Shown: in pieces, positions 50,801 through 60,283 of the stretch
How positions within the stretch are numbered: the first letter of the stretch is position 1
Layout of the letters: each line of letters opens with the position of its first letter
From: Lepturacanthus savala
Lineage: Eukaryota; Chordata; Actinopteri; Scombriformes; Trichiuridae
DNA length: 64,000 bases
Reading direction: 5' to 3'
Assembly (NCBI GenBank): GCA_030544235.1
Contig: CM060478.1
Location: forward strand, 7,590,227 to 7,654,226
The notes under the pieces: model-generated
What the model saw: only the letters and a program-made list of their open reading frames with translations
Databases searched by the model: none
Told to the model about the DNA's origin: nothing
Program-made: the position numbers and the translations under genes

Positions 50801-53800
50801 GCTCGAGGGGGGAAGCCACGAGCACAATTAAATAGATGGTGTTTTGCAAAGTCATAGATTTCCTTCTGTCACCATGCAGATATTCATTTTAACACCTCAT
50901 TAAGTTTGTGTTTTGACTTGAAATGATTTTTTTTAACCCCCCTGTTCAATAAAGTGAAATAGAAATATTTCCAAATCTGTTCTATTTGTTTGCACAGAAG
51001 TTACTTGAACTACTTTTTAAAGCAACTCATCCTGAGATTGTATCACCATATTTATGAATAATGTTGACCCATCCATCTGCACAGGAAACAAAGGAGGCAT
51101 TAATTTCCCATGTTTTTTCCTCTTTTTTTTTCTTTCTAAGACTCAAGGTCTGAGCAAATGTTAAAAAAAGAAGAGTAGAGATGAGTGTTTTTCTGCAGTG
51201 CATCAGCCATCTGTCTGGCTCACAATGTAATGAGGAGACCTGGGCCTTTTGTGGACAATTCAATCCAGCTAAGGCCTTCTGTCTACAACAGAAATATCAG
51301 GGGGCTGTTTAGCTTTTAATGCTTCACAGGACAGTCAAGTGCTGTTGCGCACTTGGGCTATTGTGGGACTTTTTTTTTTTTTTGTCCAGTGCCAAAACAG
51401 CTGCTTATCTTTTTGTTCCTGAAACATTTTGACCGTGAATTACAGTATAACCTTTCTGTCTGTATAGATTATACATGCAACATACATTTCATACTCAAAA
51501 TGTTCCACAAAAAAAACAAGGAAACTGAAAGAAATCAGGTTATAAAAGAACCAGAAATCGTTTTTAAACGGTCAGTATTCAGAACGTATTCTGGCTTTTA
51601 TTTTTGAAGCAAGATTGTCATATTTTAAATGCGTTACAAGGATGACTCATATGTCCTGCTGCCTTTATTTCCATTATTCATCATGCATGCTTGTAAAAAT
51701 CCTGATAAACATATGCACGACCAATAAATCAGCAAGAGTTTGCCAGATTTCTATTAATCCCTTTCCCCCCGATTCAAGACACCAGCATTATTGTTTATAG
51801 GATGTTATAGAAATCATATTAAAGAAATAAAGATGTCCAAATTAAAGATGGTGTAAATTTATATTTTTCCCGTTGGTCCACTTGAGCATTTACAGAGTAG
51901 TGGGGATTGGTAGCATCCCCATTCATTACTCAAATTAGATTTTACCACTGTTTGAAGGCTGCTGTAAAACCACATTTGAAATAGGTTCTGCACACACATG
52001 CAAAACAGTATGTGTGTTGAGAGAATTATTTACTGCATATTTGCTATTGAAGCAGGGGGGCTTTGGGGATTATTACAACAACCAATAACTACCTCAACGC
52101 ACATATATTGTAGCATATAAGCTTTCTATCATGATAGAAGAAACAAATCTAAACCTATCCTATAACTATCTTCATTTTATCTCATTGTCCATTCATTAAA
52201 AACATGAAAAAGTATCTGAATAAGTGATGATAAACAAGGGACCTCAGGGGTTAAAATGCATAAGAGTCTGCCAGGCAGCAGCAGGCCCATGATCCTTTTA
52301 ATGGCCACAGTAGGACAGTGATTTTACTGTAATGACTCTGACCTCTCTGAAATCCTATCCTGCTCCCAACCTTTCACAGTCACTTCCTAACAAAAAAAAC
52401 ACCATAACGTATAACGACTCAATCAATACATAAATAACAAGGTCACGATGTGTTTGGGGAAGTGGTTTCTATCGCAAACTTCTTCATTTGTTGCTCAGCG
52501 CATCAGCATTAATATACATCCCAGCGACTGCATTAATCACTCACAGAGAGAGGGTGTTGGACTGTTTTAAAAATATATTGGATTTGCAGCTTGGCCACAA
52601 ATGCGGAGCTAAAAACTTGGCTCAGACACATTAGCAGTGATGTCATTGTTTAACCCTGCCAGGATAAATCTAGAATTAGATCACTGATTGTGTGTGTTTG
52701 TGAAGAATGTTTGTTCATCTATTAAATCCACATTGACATGTTATATAGACACTGTCACGATATTATACATGTTTATCTCGTGCTAATAAACATTTATTGA
52801 CTTGTTCCTTCTGATTTCCCCCATTTATCTCTCCCCCTTCTCTCTTCTCCTTCTATCCTTGTTTGCTGCAGGTATGCATTGTGCAAAAGAGGGACACCGA
52901 GAAGATGTACGCTATGAAGTACATGAACAAACAGCAGTGCATAGAAAGAGATGAGGTCCGAAACGTCTTTAGAGAACTTGAGATCCTACAGGAAATTGAA
53001 CATGTTTTTTTAGTAAATCTCTGGTGACTATCCCATGTTTTTACTCTTTTAATGTGGTCTGCTCTGCCTGTGCCTGGTTTGTCTGTCTGTGCATTTAGTT
53101 TTTTTTTTTTTTTTTAAATCCAAAAACAGATTCTCAATGGAGAAGAGCATGCATCAGTCACCCTAAAATAGACATCGTCTTTGTGTGTTGCATGCGCTTT
53201 ATTTTCTACAGTTGGCACTCAGTAGACAAAAATGAAAAGTTTTGTTAGTTTCGTTAAAGCTTGAAGCCAAATTTCATCAACTTATGAAACAATATGCACA
53301 GGAGAGATATTTTTGTGATATTCGTCTTTACTCTGAACCCACGGAGCACACATTTGATAATTACTGTGGTTTGAAATGACCTTACTCTTCCCTCGAGTCT
53401 GATGAATGGAGGCCGCTTTCATTATTTAACGCTCATCTCCAAGCGGGACACATTTCTAAATGTAATTGGGGACCTGGCACGGCATTCACGGCATATTACA
53501 CAAAGCACTTTACTCGTCTCTAATTGGTAGAATGATATTGCACGTGCCTATCTTTTCCAGGCAATCGCTGCCAGGATATTTTGTTTTCTGCTCATACCAG
53601 GATGGAACCGTGTAGGTGGTGGGTAGACGAACCAAGACAAAGTCGTATCCTGGGCCCATTCACCTCGTTAAGTTGGGAGTGATTTAAGTTTAATCTGGAG
53701 GATATTTTAGTCTGCAACAGAAGCCTCTGCACTAGAATAAACTGAGGGTGTTTTAATGAGCGTACAGTAGTAGGCCTGTGTATTTTTTATAGTATAAATC

Positions 53801-56800
53801 CCTGCAGGAGTGTATTGCTGCCAAAGCCTTCTGTGTTCTAGTTTTTCCATGTGCTGCGCTGCTCCGCTCTCACACTATTTCAAGTGCCCATTAGCAACAA
53901 AGACGCTAAACTGTATGATTTCAGCTACATGGGAATAGGAAGGGCACTTCACACCTCCTCTTTTCTCTTATTTCTAAGTGGGCTGCACAGAGATGCTCCA
54001 AAAATGGCCCGTCAATCTCACAGGAAACTCGTTCTGTAGATAACACAAGCTCAGCCAGCCTCCCTTACAGCACAGTGTAATGGTCCCATATATTCCATAT
54101 ATTATTCTTAGTTACTGTACCATGGAACCATTACCTTTAGACTCTAAATCTGAGGCTTATTAATAAGTAAGTGAGAAAATATGTTTTGTTTTTTTGTAAT
54201 TTCATGTGAACTGACCCTTTAAAGAAGATATCTTTATGTATCTTTATGCTTGATGCCTTGCAATTCCTTGAATACCAATGTATCCTAACGGTTCCCCAAG
54301 GATGGAAAGTTCTTGGTACAGTTATCAGTGAGGAATTTAAAGGAGTCTTTAGACAGCAGCTTTGTCTCATCATGCTCAGAGCTTGCCTGTTTTTTTTCTA
54401 TGTGACTGGCCCTCTTGAAAAGCATAGGGAAGCTGTCAAATCTGCATGACAAATAAAGCATCATAGTGAAGAGCGCGCGAGGCAAAGGCGCGTCCTCAGC
54501 AGGCTCTTCGCCACCGCCACAAGACTGCGCGACAGGGGAGGGACGGCTTGTGAAACCGGCTGCGTGTTAGTGTCTAAACGTTGCTGTTGATATACAAGTC
54601 TGTTGGTGTGAAGCCTGAACTCAGGCAGCTGTGTTGATGTGTTGAAACGTTGGCGTCACCAGACGGGATCTTTGCTAAACCTCCGGGGAGCGACAGATTG
54701 TGTTTCAAGAATAACTGTACCCTTGTTGCGTAACCCCTGCAGTCAGAAGCGAAACAAAAATCGCATTTGATTGCTTGCAACCACATCAAATAATAGGAGA
54801 CTTTGCCTAAGATCATTTACTTAAAAGCTACTAGAAGCCCTCCTTATGTTCGGCTTTGTCTGTGAACAAAAGTGTGTAACTTGAGGAAAGTTTGGATTCT
54901 TCCGCTCACACTGGAGAGAGGAGAACACAGCGAGACATAAAGGAAATCAATTCATAGCTGGAGTCTATGGTGCGTTTGTTATTTCTGCCCCAGTTTATAC
55001 AGACATTTTGTGAGCATCTGTGCCTGACAGCATTGTTGTGTTGCACCTGTATGCGCCGCATAAACTGCCTGCTTCATTTAGCTACTGCTTGAGATGGAGT
55101 CTCAGCTGGGCAGGTAATGAGAAAGGACTGATGAGAACTCTGTTTCATCTTCTGATCGTCTCCTATACTGTATAACAAGCAGCAACCTAATTGGTTCACC
55201 ATGTGCGTATGCTATTTAACCAATTCCCCGTAGACCCGTCAGTAGCTGGTGTCCATACACTTGTCAAACTGTGCGTGTCGATTTCTGGCGCTTGGCATTT
55301 GAGCACTTCGGTACATCGTTAATGGACGTGCGATGGGGCAGCTGGGGAATTGGAGAACTGCCTATTCTCAAAAGCAAACATAAAAAAAATGCAACTCGAG
55401 AGAAAAGCTGGCTTTGATGAAGCTTCATAAGTGTGTTTTTATTGATAAAGTACCAGTAGGGAGCCAAAGACACAGTCAGGAGTCTGAGAAAATGCGTAAA
55501 AATGCACCAAACAGCTGTCAGAGGAAGTAATGATCCCTGCAATCATAGAGAGGAGGAGAAAGTAGAGAGGTGGGCTGCACAAGGCAGCACTAAGAAAGTA
55601 TTTGGCATTGATTTGTTTTGTCAGAAAAAGAGACATGCAGACTAAGAGGATTTGTAAGGTTTTCCTTCATCTCTTACCTACACACGGACGCACTTTCTGT
55701 CTCAAAGCGGCTTTTTGCTTTCATTGAGACATCCTGAATTCCACTGTGCTTTTGAGAGGCTCCGTCCATAGCTTTAGAATAAATTCATTAGGGAGAAACC
55801 TTGCGGAAGCCCACTCTGAATCCCATCAGCTGGGTGAAGGCTGCCTTAAGCTGGGCGGATGTCAATTCTGCAGCCCACAGTAATTGCTGTGACCACTCCC
55901 GAGCTGCATGATATGTAGGGGTCCAGGGCTACAGTGAATGGATTACCTTGGAGGAGCCTGCACACACCAAAGCCACACAAATCCCTCTAAGGATTTGCGC
56001 CACATGAGAAGACACCGACTCCTTCTTTTCCCCTCGCATATGTCGGAAACCCCAAAGCGCATGGGTCGCTGCTCCCCACCCAGAAGCAGAAAGCAACCAG
56101 CGTTAGGGTGTAGCAATAAATTGCATCCCCCCGGCTTCTGGAGTATATTCATCGTTATAAAAGCAAGCTTTTTGCCTTCAGCGTTACATCACAATAGATC
56201 ACTGTGAAACAGCATCACCTGTTCTCCCTAAGGGCCCAGACGCGGCAGTGAATTACGACCATTGTGCTGCTGAAAAGTAAGCCGCAGCGCGGCGAGGGTA
56301 GCCGAGGTTGTCACGGCGAACAAGAGATGGGGTTTTTTAATGCTTCTTTTGAAGGTTTCAAAACAAAAAAACAGGTGAGTCATCTGGAGGAGCTGCGGTT
56401 GTTCCTCTATGCTGTCCTTCCTTTCATTAAGTCAGTCAGAAAGGGAGCAAGTGGAGTGGTAAGGATGGATGTGCCGGGTCCTCTTCAGCCTCCCGTTAGA
56501 AATATTGATTTTCAGGCCTGTATGGAAGAAGGCCGTAGGAGACTGTGGAACAAATTAGCCTCTACACCCGGTGTCAGCAGTTACACCAACCTCTGCAAGG
56601 AGGCTTTGTCTTAAATCATCTCCATAAAAGACAAAATATGGGATCATTCCCAACAGCGCAGGAATCTGTTTCTTTAATATATCATCCACCGACTATTGCC
56701 CCGGACTTACAGCCCTGCCTGAAGGACTTTTACTGAAACTCCCCTTAACAGTAACTTTTTATAGGTCAAGGCTTTCAAAGTGCATCTCGTGAAAGCAGGA

Positions 56801-59800
56801 CAGTGGAGGTGGGTGGGGTGCCTTAAGGTGACCGGCCGAAGGCAGCTGAGTGGAGAGGCAGCGCTCACTCAACCCTTTTGTTGGAGGAATCCTCAGAGGA
56901 GCTTGCGAGCGCCTTGTGCTTGAGTCATGCAGCTGGTTCCAGGCTGCCCATCTCTGTCATCAACTTTTATGTAGGCCATCGAAACTTTGCAGACCAGCGT
57001 CGGCCAGCAGAATCACAAGCTCTTGTTTCTCTCTGGCTTTTTCCACGAGACTGCCCTGCTATTCCTCTGTCCCTCGATTTCCCTCTCCTCCTCCCTGCCT
57101 CCCCGGGCTCATTTGTCATTGTGCCCTGATTATTTCAGCCTGTTCCTTGTACTCCTTCCAGCCGGCTAACCTTCTTCTCTTAGTGACTGTTGCAGCCTAG
57201 TCCTGTCCTGCCTTTTGCCACTGTACCCTGCATCCTTCCGGTTTTTCGTCGGTACCAGCTCTCCCCAAATCCACAGAATCATACAAGCCGTCCGTATCTA
57301 CCGAGCGGTTTGTCCTGCAGCTTGTCTCCCGCTCATTATGATATATTACTCAATTAATTATGTTCCTTTTTCAATATGAGGAGCAGCAGAGGGCGCATAA
57401 AATGAAATTAGTGGCAAAACATTATTTTGACTTATTCAAGTGTCTTGGGGACCATACTGTAGTAAAAAAGTAGTTAAAGCTGTACTTTTTTACGACCTTC
57501 AATTTAGCTTTTTCATTTCATTCGCACAACTCATCTCATCATTCTCATTTCTTGCAGCAACAGGCAACACTCAAGTCCAATTAATCTAAAATTACACTTG
57601 TAGAGGAACTAAATAGCAATCAGTCATATTGATGTATGTAGTCTATTACTTACTAAAATTAGTCCAGGATCTTCTTGTGTGTTGTATATTTAACAAAATC
57701 ATAGTACTACACTCTTTTATGTCAACATCATTAGCCTAAATTTAGTCACTTTTTATCTTCACCCTTTCTCTGTCTGTCCCCAATGTAAGCTATCCCCTTC
57801 AAATAGAGATAACCTTGAAAATAGGCAGCCAAAATTAATTTTCCCCCCCACCTTTAGGGACAAGGGGAATGAGCTCAGAAATTCGGAAAGCGGAAGCTCA
57901 GAATAAAACTGTTGCTCCTTTTGCATTTAAAAGAGACAGTTGAGGTCATTCTGGCATCTGACACCCTACTTCATGTCCACCTGGGCGGTGACCCAGGGGT
58001 GGGCCCGCACTATGCTTGATGGATTGTATATCAAAGAAACAGCTTTGGGTCCCCAAGGAAAATGCTGGAGGAAATGGTTCCGGAGAGGAGCTTATCCTGC
58101 TACCACTGCAACACAGGACAGGATGTGCTGCAGAAAATGGATGAATGGACATTGAGGGAAAAAAAACTTTAGAAAATAATCCGTTTACCTCTGCTGTTTT
58201 AGCAGTATTCCTTTCCACATTCAGACAGCAGAAGAGTCCTTTATTTGATTTTGAGCACTGTCAAATTCTTGGACATATAGTGCTTTATTTAGAGCGAAGT
58301 GTCCCCCCCTCCAAAAAAACGGAGTCGAATTTTGTTTGTGTTTCTTGGCCGTCCCATCCACGGCGAGAGTCTCAAATGTGACGGGCCTTGTCAACGGCGG
58401 AGCTTTCATATGCTCCAGTTGTCAGGCTGTATCTGACATCTCCTCGTCACCTCGGCGGAAGCGGGGGAAGGAAGTGACAACCAGACCGAGCTGCCGCGGT
58501 CTCTCTCTCTCTCAGGGAGCCGAGATAGCGGATTGAGGAGACCGTTTTTTTTTTTTTTTTTTTGTGGAGCGCAGAGATAGCGGTTGCCGCCTCGGCGGAA
58601 GCGCATCTGTCAACTAGATAATCAGAACCGTGACAATGAGGTGATAAAAAGGTGACGGCGTGGAATCCCTGCCAACGGCAAATAACATCCCGGGGCTAGC
58701 CATCTGCTGAGGCTACTCTGTGTTTTTAATAGTGAGGCTGATCTTTGTAGGGTCAGGTCACGTTGGTTTATTGTGTGTCCAATGTACTACAATGTTCTAC
58801 TGTCACCTCCACCATCCAGTGCATGTATGCTGTAGGAGAAAAAAAACAGAAACCTTTTTAAAGAATTTTTTTCTTGCAATTAGGCGGTAAGGTCATAATA
58901 ATAATAATACATCAGGGGAATAAGCAGACTGTTTTTTCAGCCCATTAACTATCCTATCACATGAAAGTCAAGGCCATTTCATCAATTAATTTGTTGTTTT
59001 TCAGAGAAGAGAAAGAACCAACAGTATAGGAATTATGTATGTTTTTTCTTATTCATGGCAGAACCACCAATCTGTGCGTATGAGATGGAATGATTTTCAC
59101 TCTGCAGCAAACGCAGACCCCATTACCGGCAGGAAATAGCACCTGAATAGAACCGATCAGAATTTCCTCCCGACCAAGCCCGAAGATGCAGAGGGAACCC
59201 GCAGCTATAAAAAGAAGCAATACCACCGCAGCGTTAGGGCTTTAATGAGAAAACAAAGAACTGGCTCGGAAACAAGTACATTAAACAGAGTTTGACGGAA
59301 GAAATCACCAAGGCTTAGTTTGTTTTCCCTCCTCCACGTTCAATCGACATGGGGGGCCTATTAAGATATTATTCTGCCTTTTAGTTTCTCAGATGATAAA
59401 TTAGATTCCGTTGTAACAAAAACAGTCCGTTCACCCGTGTGGCTTAATGTTTTGTTCAGTGTCTGGGGCAGAAATTGCGGAGTGTTGCAAACCCCCACCC
59501 AGATCACTGAGAGGCTGTGTTTTAATTTGATGTGCATGATTAGTAAGCCTGATTGACAAAAATGTTAAGCAGACCAGGAGCAGCCTTCAATTAAGCTACG
59601 TCAAGCAAAGACTGGGCTGTGTTCAAGCTTTAATTTGAAACCGCTTTCTCCCTTTTTTTTTTTTTGCAATTCTTCAAATAAATGCCATGTTATTACGATA
59701 ATGATGGCTGTTAATCTGTTATTGTGCAAAGTGCATGTTATGTTCTGAGCCTGCCAGGGAAAAAAAAGGCACATTCGAATGCAAACTACTCTAAAATGAA

Positions 59801-60283
59801 TAAACATCAAGAATCAAGGTTGCAGAGTTATTTGAGAGAAAGATGCATGTTTAAGGCATGTTTTCCATATAAATCTGCCGTGTTTGTCTTTGTGTGGATT
59901 TATATAAAGACACGTGTGTCTGCAGTCGTTTAGCATGTAAGCTTTGCACATGTGTAGTGCACGCATTCTACAGTGCATACAAGCCCCTGTAGTACCGTTT
60001 TTGTGTTGCCTGTGTGCTCAGTCTCTGCCTTTGTTTGCACAGCATGTTTTTTTCCCCTTTTCAAAATGGACAATGACTGAACCCCCTTTGTCCTCCCCCC
60101 TTCCCCTAGGTACTCGTTCCAAGATGAGGAGGACATGTTCATGGTGGTGGACCTCCTGCTGGGAGGAGACCTGCGTTACCACCTGCAGCAGAGCGTCCAG
60201 TTCACCGAGGATGCTGTCAAACTCTACCTCTGTGAGATGACACTGGCACTCGATTACCTGCGGAGCCAGCACATCATCCACAG
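7937..60283 (+). CDS. stk32c: stk32c, serine/threonine kinase 32C (YANK3), 5' part, four exons
   Basis: Four exons total 464 coding bases (154 codons plus two bases). The start [20 protein letters not shown] is short; an in-frame TGA at 7928 excludes the longer mammalian N-terminus here. Kinase features: glycine loop GKGSFGKV (40-47), ATP-binding Lys62 in YAMKYM, likely alpha-C Glu81 in FRELEIL, Met108 as gatekeeper before the hinge VDLLLGGDL, and HIIHR entering the HRD loop at the right end. The segment [15 protein letters not shown] matches STK32C rather than the STK32A/B form (MQGLEHPFLVNLW). The activation loop and C-lobe lie beyond the window. Substrates of the family are poorly defined. 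Confidence 0.95.
8559..8575. repeat. poly-G tract (17 bases)
   Basis: Seventeen consecutive G on the transcribed plus strand of stk32c intron 1. It inflates two opposite-strand open frames of about 175 codons that look spurious. Confidence 0.9.
9679..9710. repeat. (TG)/(TA) dinucleotide run
   Basis: A short TG stretch passes into about ten TA units, in intron 1 of stk32c. Confidence 0.9.
9880..10320. promoter_or_regulatory. CpG-rich patch in stk32c intron 1
   Basis: CpG-dense sequence (CATCGCGG, TGCGTCGG, GACCGCGTCG and similar) about 2 kb downstream of exon 1, with a poly-T/poly-C stretch at 10123-10147. It could be a promoter shore, enhancer or alternative first exon. No splice-compatible coding start joining exon 2 was identified. 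Confidence 0.3.
13014..13470. mobile_element. hAT-like non-autonomous element
   Basis: The left end reads CAGAGGTGTCAAACTCATGA then GGGCCACATACATACCAATT; the right part has GGGCCGGATTAGACC and CAGGTCGGGTTCTG. This pairing of GTCAAACTCA with GGGCCACA and GGGCCGGATT is characteristic of a widespread vertebrate hAT-type repeat. No transposase frame is present and the right terminus is decayed, so the end is approximate. Confidence 0.7.
19828..19849. repeat. (AC)11 microsatellite
   Basis: Eleven AC units in stk32c intron 1. Nine bases downstream lies ATTGCCATGGTAAC, one mismatch from an X-box. Confidence 0.9.
24942..25435. repeat. local duplication, copy A
   Basis: This segment is paired with 26460-26815. 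Shared blocks include GGCTGACCTGCT, GCAAAGCCTGTT, GCATGCCCCTTGACATGGGC, CAGCATATCATCCTGGTGTG and CTCCATTGTAGATCAAATCC in the same order and orientation. Copy A carries about 110 extra bases in its first half. No TE termini or open frame were recognised. Confidence 0.85.
26460..26815. repeat. local duplication, copy B
   Basis: Direct-orientation partner of 24942-25435, starting about 1.5 kb downstream of the start of copy A. The 230-base core is roughly nine-tenths identical by eye, and the first half is shorter and more diverged. Confidence 0.85.
27049..27304. mobile_element. hAT-like non-autonomous element, short
   Basis: The left end TAGGGATGCACTGAAATGAA and right end AAATATTCGCTGCACC are imperfect inverted ends of the type TAGGGATGCACCGAAT found in fish hAT elements. 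The 256-base interior has no transposase. Confidence 0.65.
30287..30760 (-). mobile_element. LINE fragment (L2/CR1-like), antisense
   Basis: The minus strand encodes [20 protein letters not shown], which matches the usual ending of fish L2-type reverse transcriptase frames (RAF.V.AP.LWN.LP). The following plus-strand sequence (AGCAGGACTTTGGACCAGTT and onwards) matches the antisense of such elements. It is truncated at both ends and no longer codes for an active enzyme. Confidence 0.65.
31025..32305. mobile_element. 1.28 kb DNA-transposon-like element with terminal inverted repeats
   Basis: The left end 31025-31050 (AGTGCAGTCATAAAGTATTA then GGACAG) and right end 32280-32305 are inverted over 26 positions with three mismatches. 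The subterminal sequence at 31085-31130 resembles a common fish repeat of the Tc1/mariner type (TTGGATTTGAAA with TTAAAGTGCAG). The interior holds a decayed Cys-rich ORF and AT-rich sequence with a diverged direct duplication near 31850-31890 and 32030-32075. Confidence 0.65.
31236..31530 (+). pseudogene. decayed ORF with a CXC (tesmin/TSO1-like) cysteine cluster
   Basis: One frame (from 31236) reads [20 protein letters not shown] then [17 protein letters not shown]. The Cys spacing is close to the CxCxxxxCxxxxxCxCxxxxxxCxxxCxC pattern of CXC domains, which bind DNA or zinc. The frame meets a TGA at 31449, while a charged tail ([16 protein letters not shown]) is open in another frame, so a frameshift separates them. 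CXC modules of this style occur in transposon-linked fish proteins. It lies inside the 31025-32305 element and is probably a relic. Confidence 0.5.
32394..32449 (+). CDS. stk32c: stk32c coding exon 2 (glycine loop)
   Basis: 56 bases after a long pyrimidine tract (CTTCTCTCCTCTC, T run, CTTCACAG). It encodes [19 protein letters not shown], the N-lobe start and glycine-rich loop. It ends at AAG before GTAATG, phase 0. Confidence 0.97.
32857..32898. repeat. (TG)21 microsatellite
   Basis: Forty-two bases of perfect TG repeat, 408 bases after exon 2 of stk32c. Confidence 0.95.
42003..42060 (+). repeat. tRNA-Ser/Leu-like relic or SINE head
   Basis: GGTGGCCGAGTGGTAAGAGA contains a good A-box (TGGCNNAGTGG) as in class II tRNA-Ser/Leu and tRNA-derived SINEs. 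The expected B-box (GGTTCGAATCC) is only weakly matched by TGTGTCAAACGTC. No clean cloverleaf or acceptor stem pairing was found, so a functional tRNA gene is unlikely. Confidence 0.4.
43483..43504. repeat. poly-G tract (22 bases)
   Basis: Twenty-two consecutive G on the transcribed strand of stk32c intron 2. Confidence 0.9.
49473..49484. repeat. poly-G tract (12 bases)
   Basis: Twelve consecutive G in stk32c intron 2. Confidence 0.85.
52872..53023 (+). CDS. stk32c: stk32c coding exon 3 (ATP-binding lysine, alpha-C helix)
   Basis: 152 bases after TTTGCTGCAG. It encodes [20 protein letters not shown] and then [20 protein letters not shown] and FLVNLW. It holds the invariant Lys of the AMK motif and the alpha-C Glu. 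It ends CTCTG before GTGACT, leaving two bases of a Trp codon. Confidence 0.97.
57383..57396 (+). promoter_or_regulatory. candidate CTCF site
   Basis: GCAGCAGAGGGCGC matches 13 of 14 positions of the CTCF core consensus CCASYAGRKGGCRS, in intron 3 of stk32c. Occupancy is unknown. Confidence 0.35.
57955..58152 (+). mobile_element. non-LTR retrotransposon 3' tail
   Basis: The stretch GGGTCCCCAAGGAAAATGCT, then GAAATGGTTCCGGAGAGGAG and a terminal GCAGAAAATGGATGAATGGA, resembles the very common fish LINE tail that ends in GATGGATGGATGG repeats. Diverged, with no intact coding. Confidence 0.6.
60110..60283 (+). CDS. stk32c: stk32c coding exon 4 (hinge to HRD)
   Basis: 174 bases after CCCCCCTTCCCCTAG. 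It completes the Trp codon and encodes [20 protein letters not shown] then [20 protein letters not shown] and [12 protein letters not shown], ending with AG of the HRD Arg before GTACAA. The hinge is nearly invariant in the STK32 family. Confidence 0.97.

Larger units (their letters stand above)
32450..52871 (+). other. stk32c intron 2 (20.4 kb)
   Basis: Mostly unique AT-rich sequence with no exon-like frame. Recognised contents are a (TG)21 run, a tRNA-like relic near 42 kb, poly-G runs at 43.5 and 49.5 kb, and a purine-rich block near 35.7-36.1 kb. The longest open frame (131 codons at 40447) lacks splice context and any recognisable domain. Confidence 0.7.
53024..60109 (+). other. stk32c intron 3 (7.1 kb)
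   Basis: No exon-like frame. It includes a CpG-rich patch at 54468-54570, a purine/pyrimidine-rich region with T runs at 58500-58563, a candidate CTCF site and a LINE tail. Repeated short words (CCTCGGCGGAAGCG at 58451 and 58590) suggest a small local duplication. Confidence 0.65.

Noticed and set aside
56264..56614. 116-codon plus-strand open frame
   Set aside because: It is in stk32c intron 3, with no splice sites in phase with stk32c and no domain.
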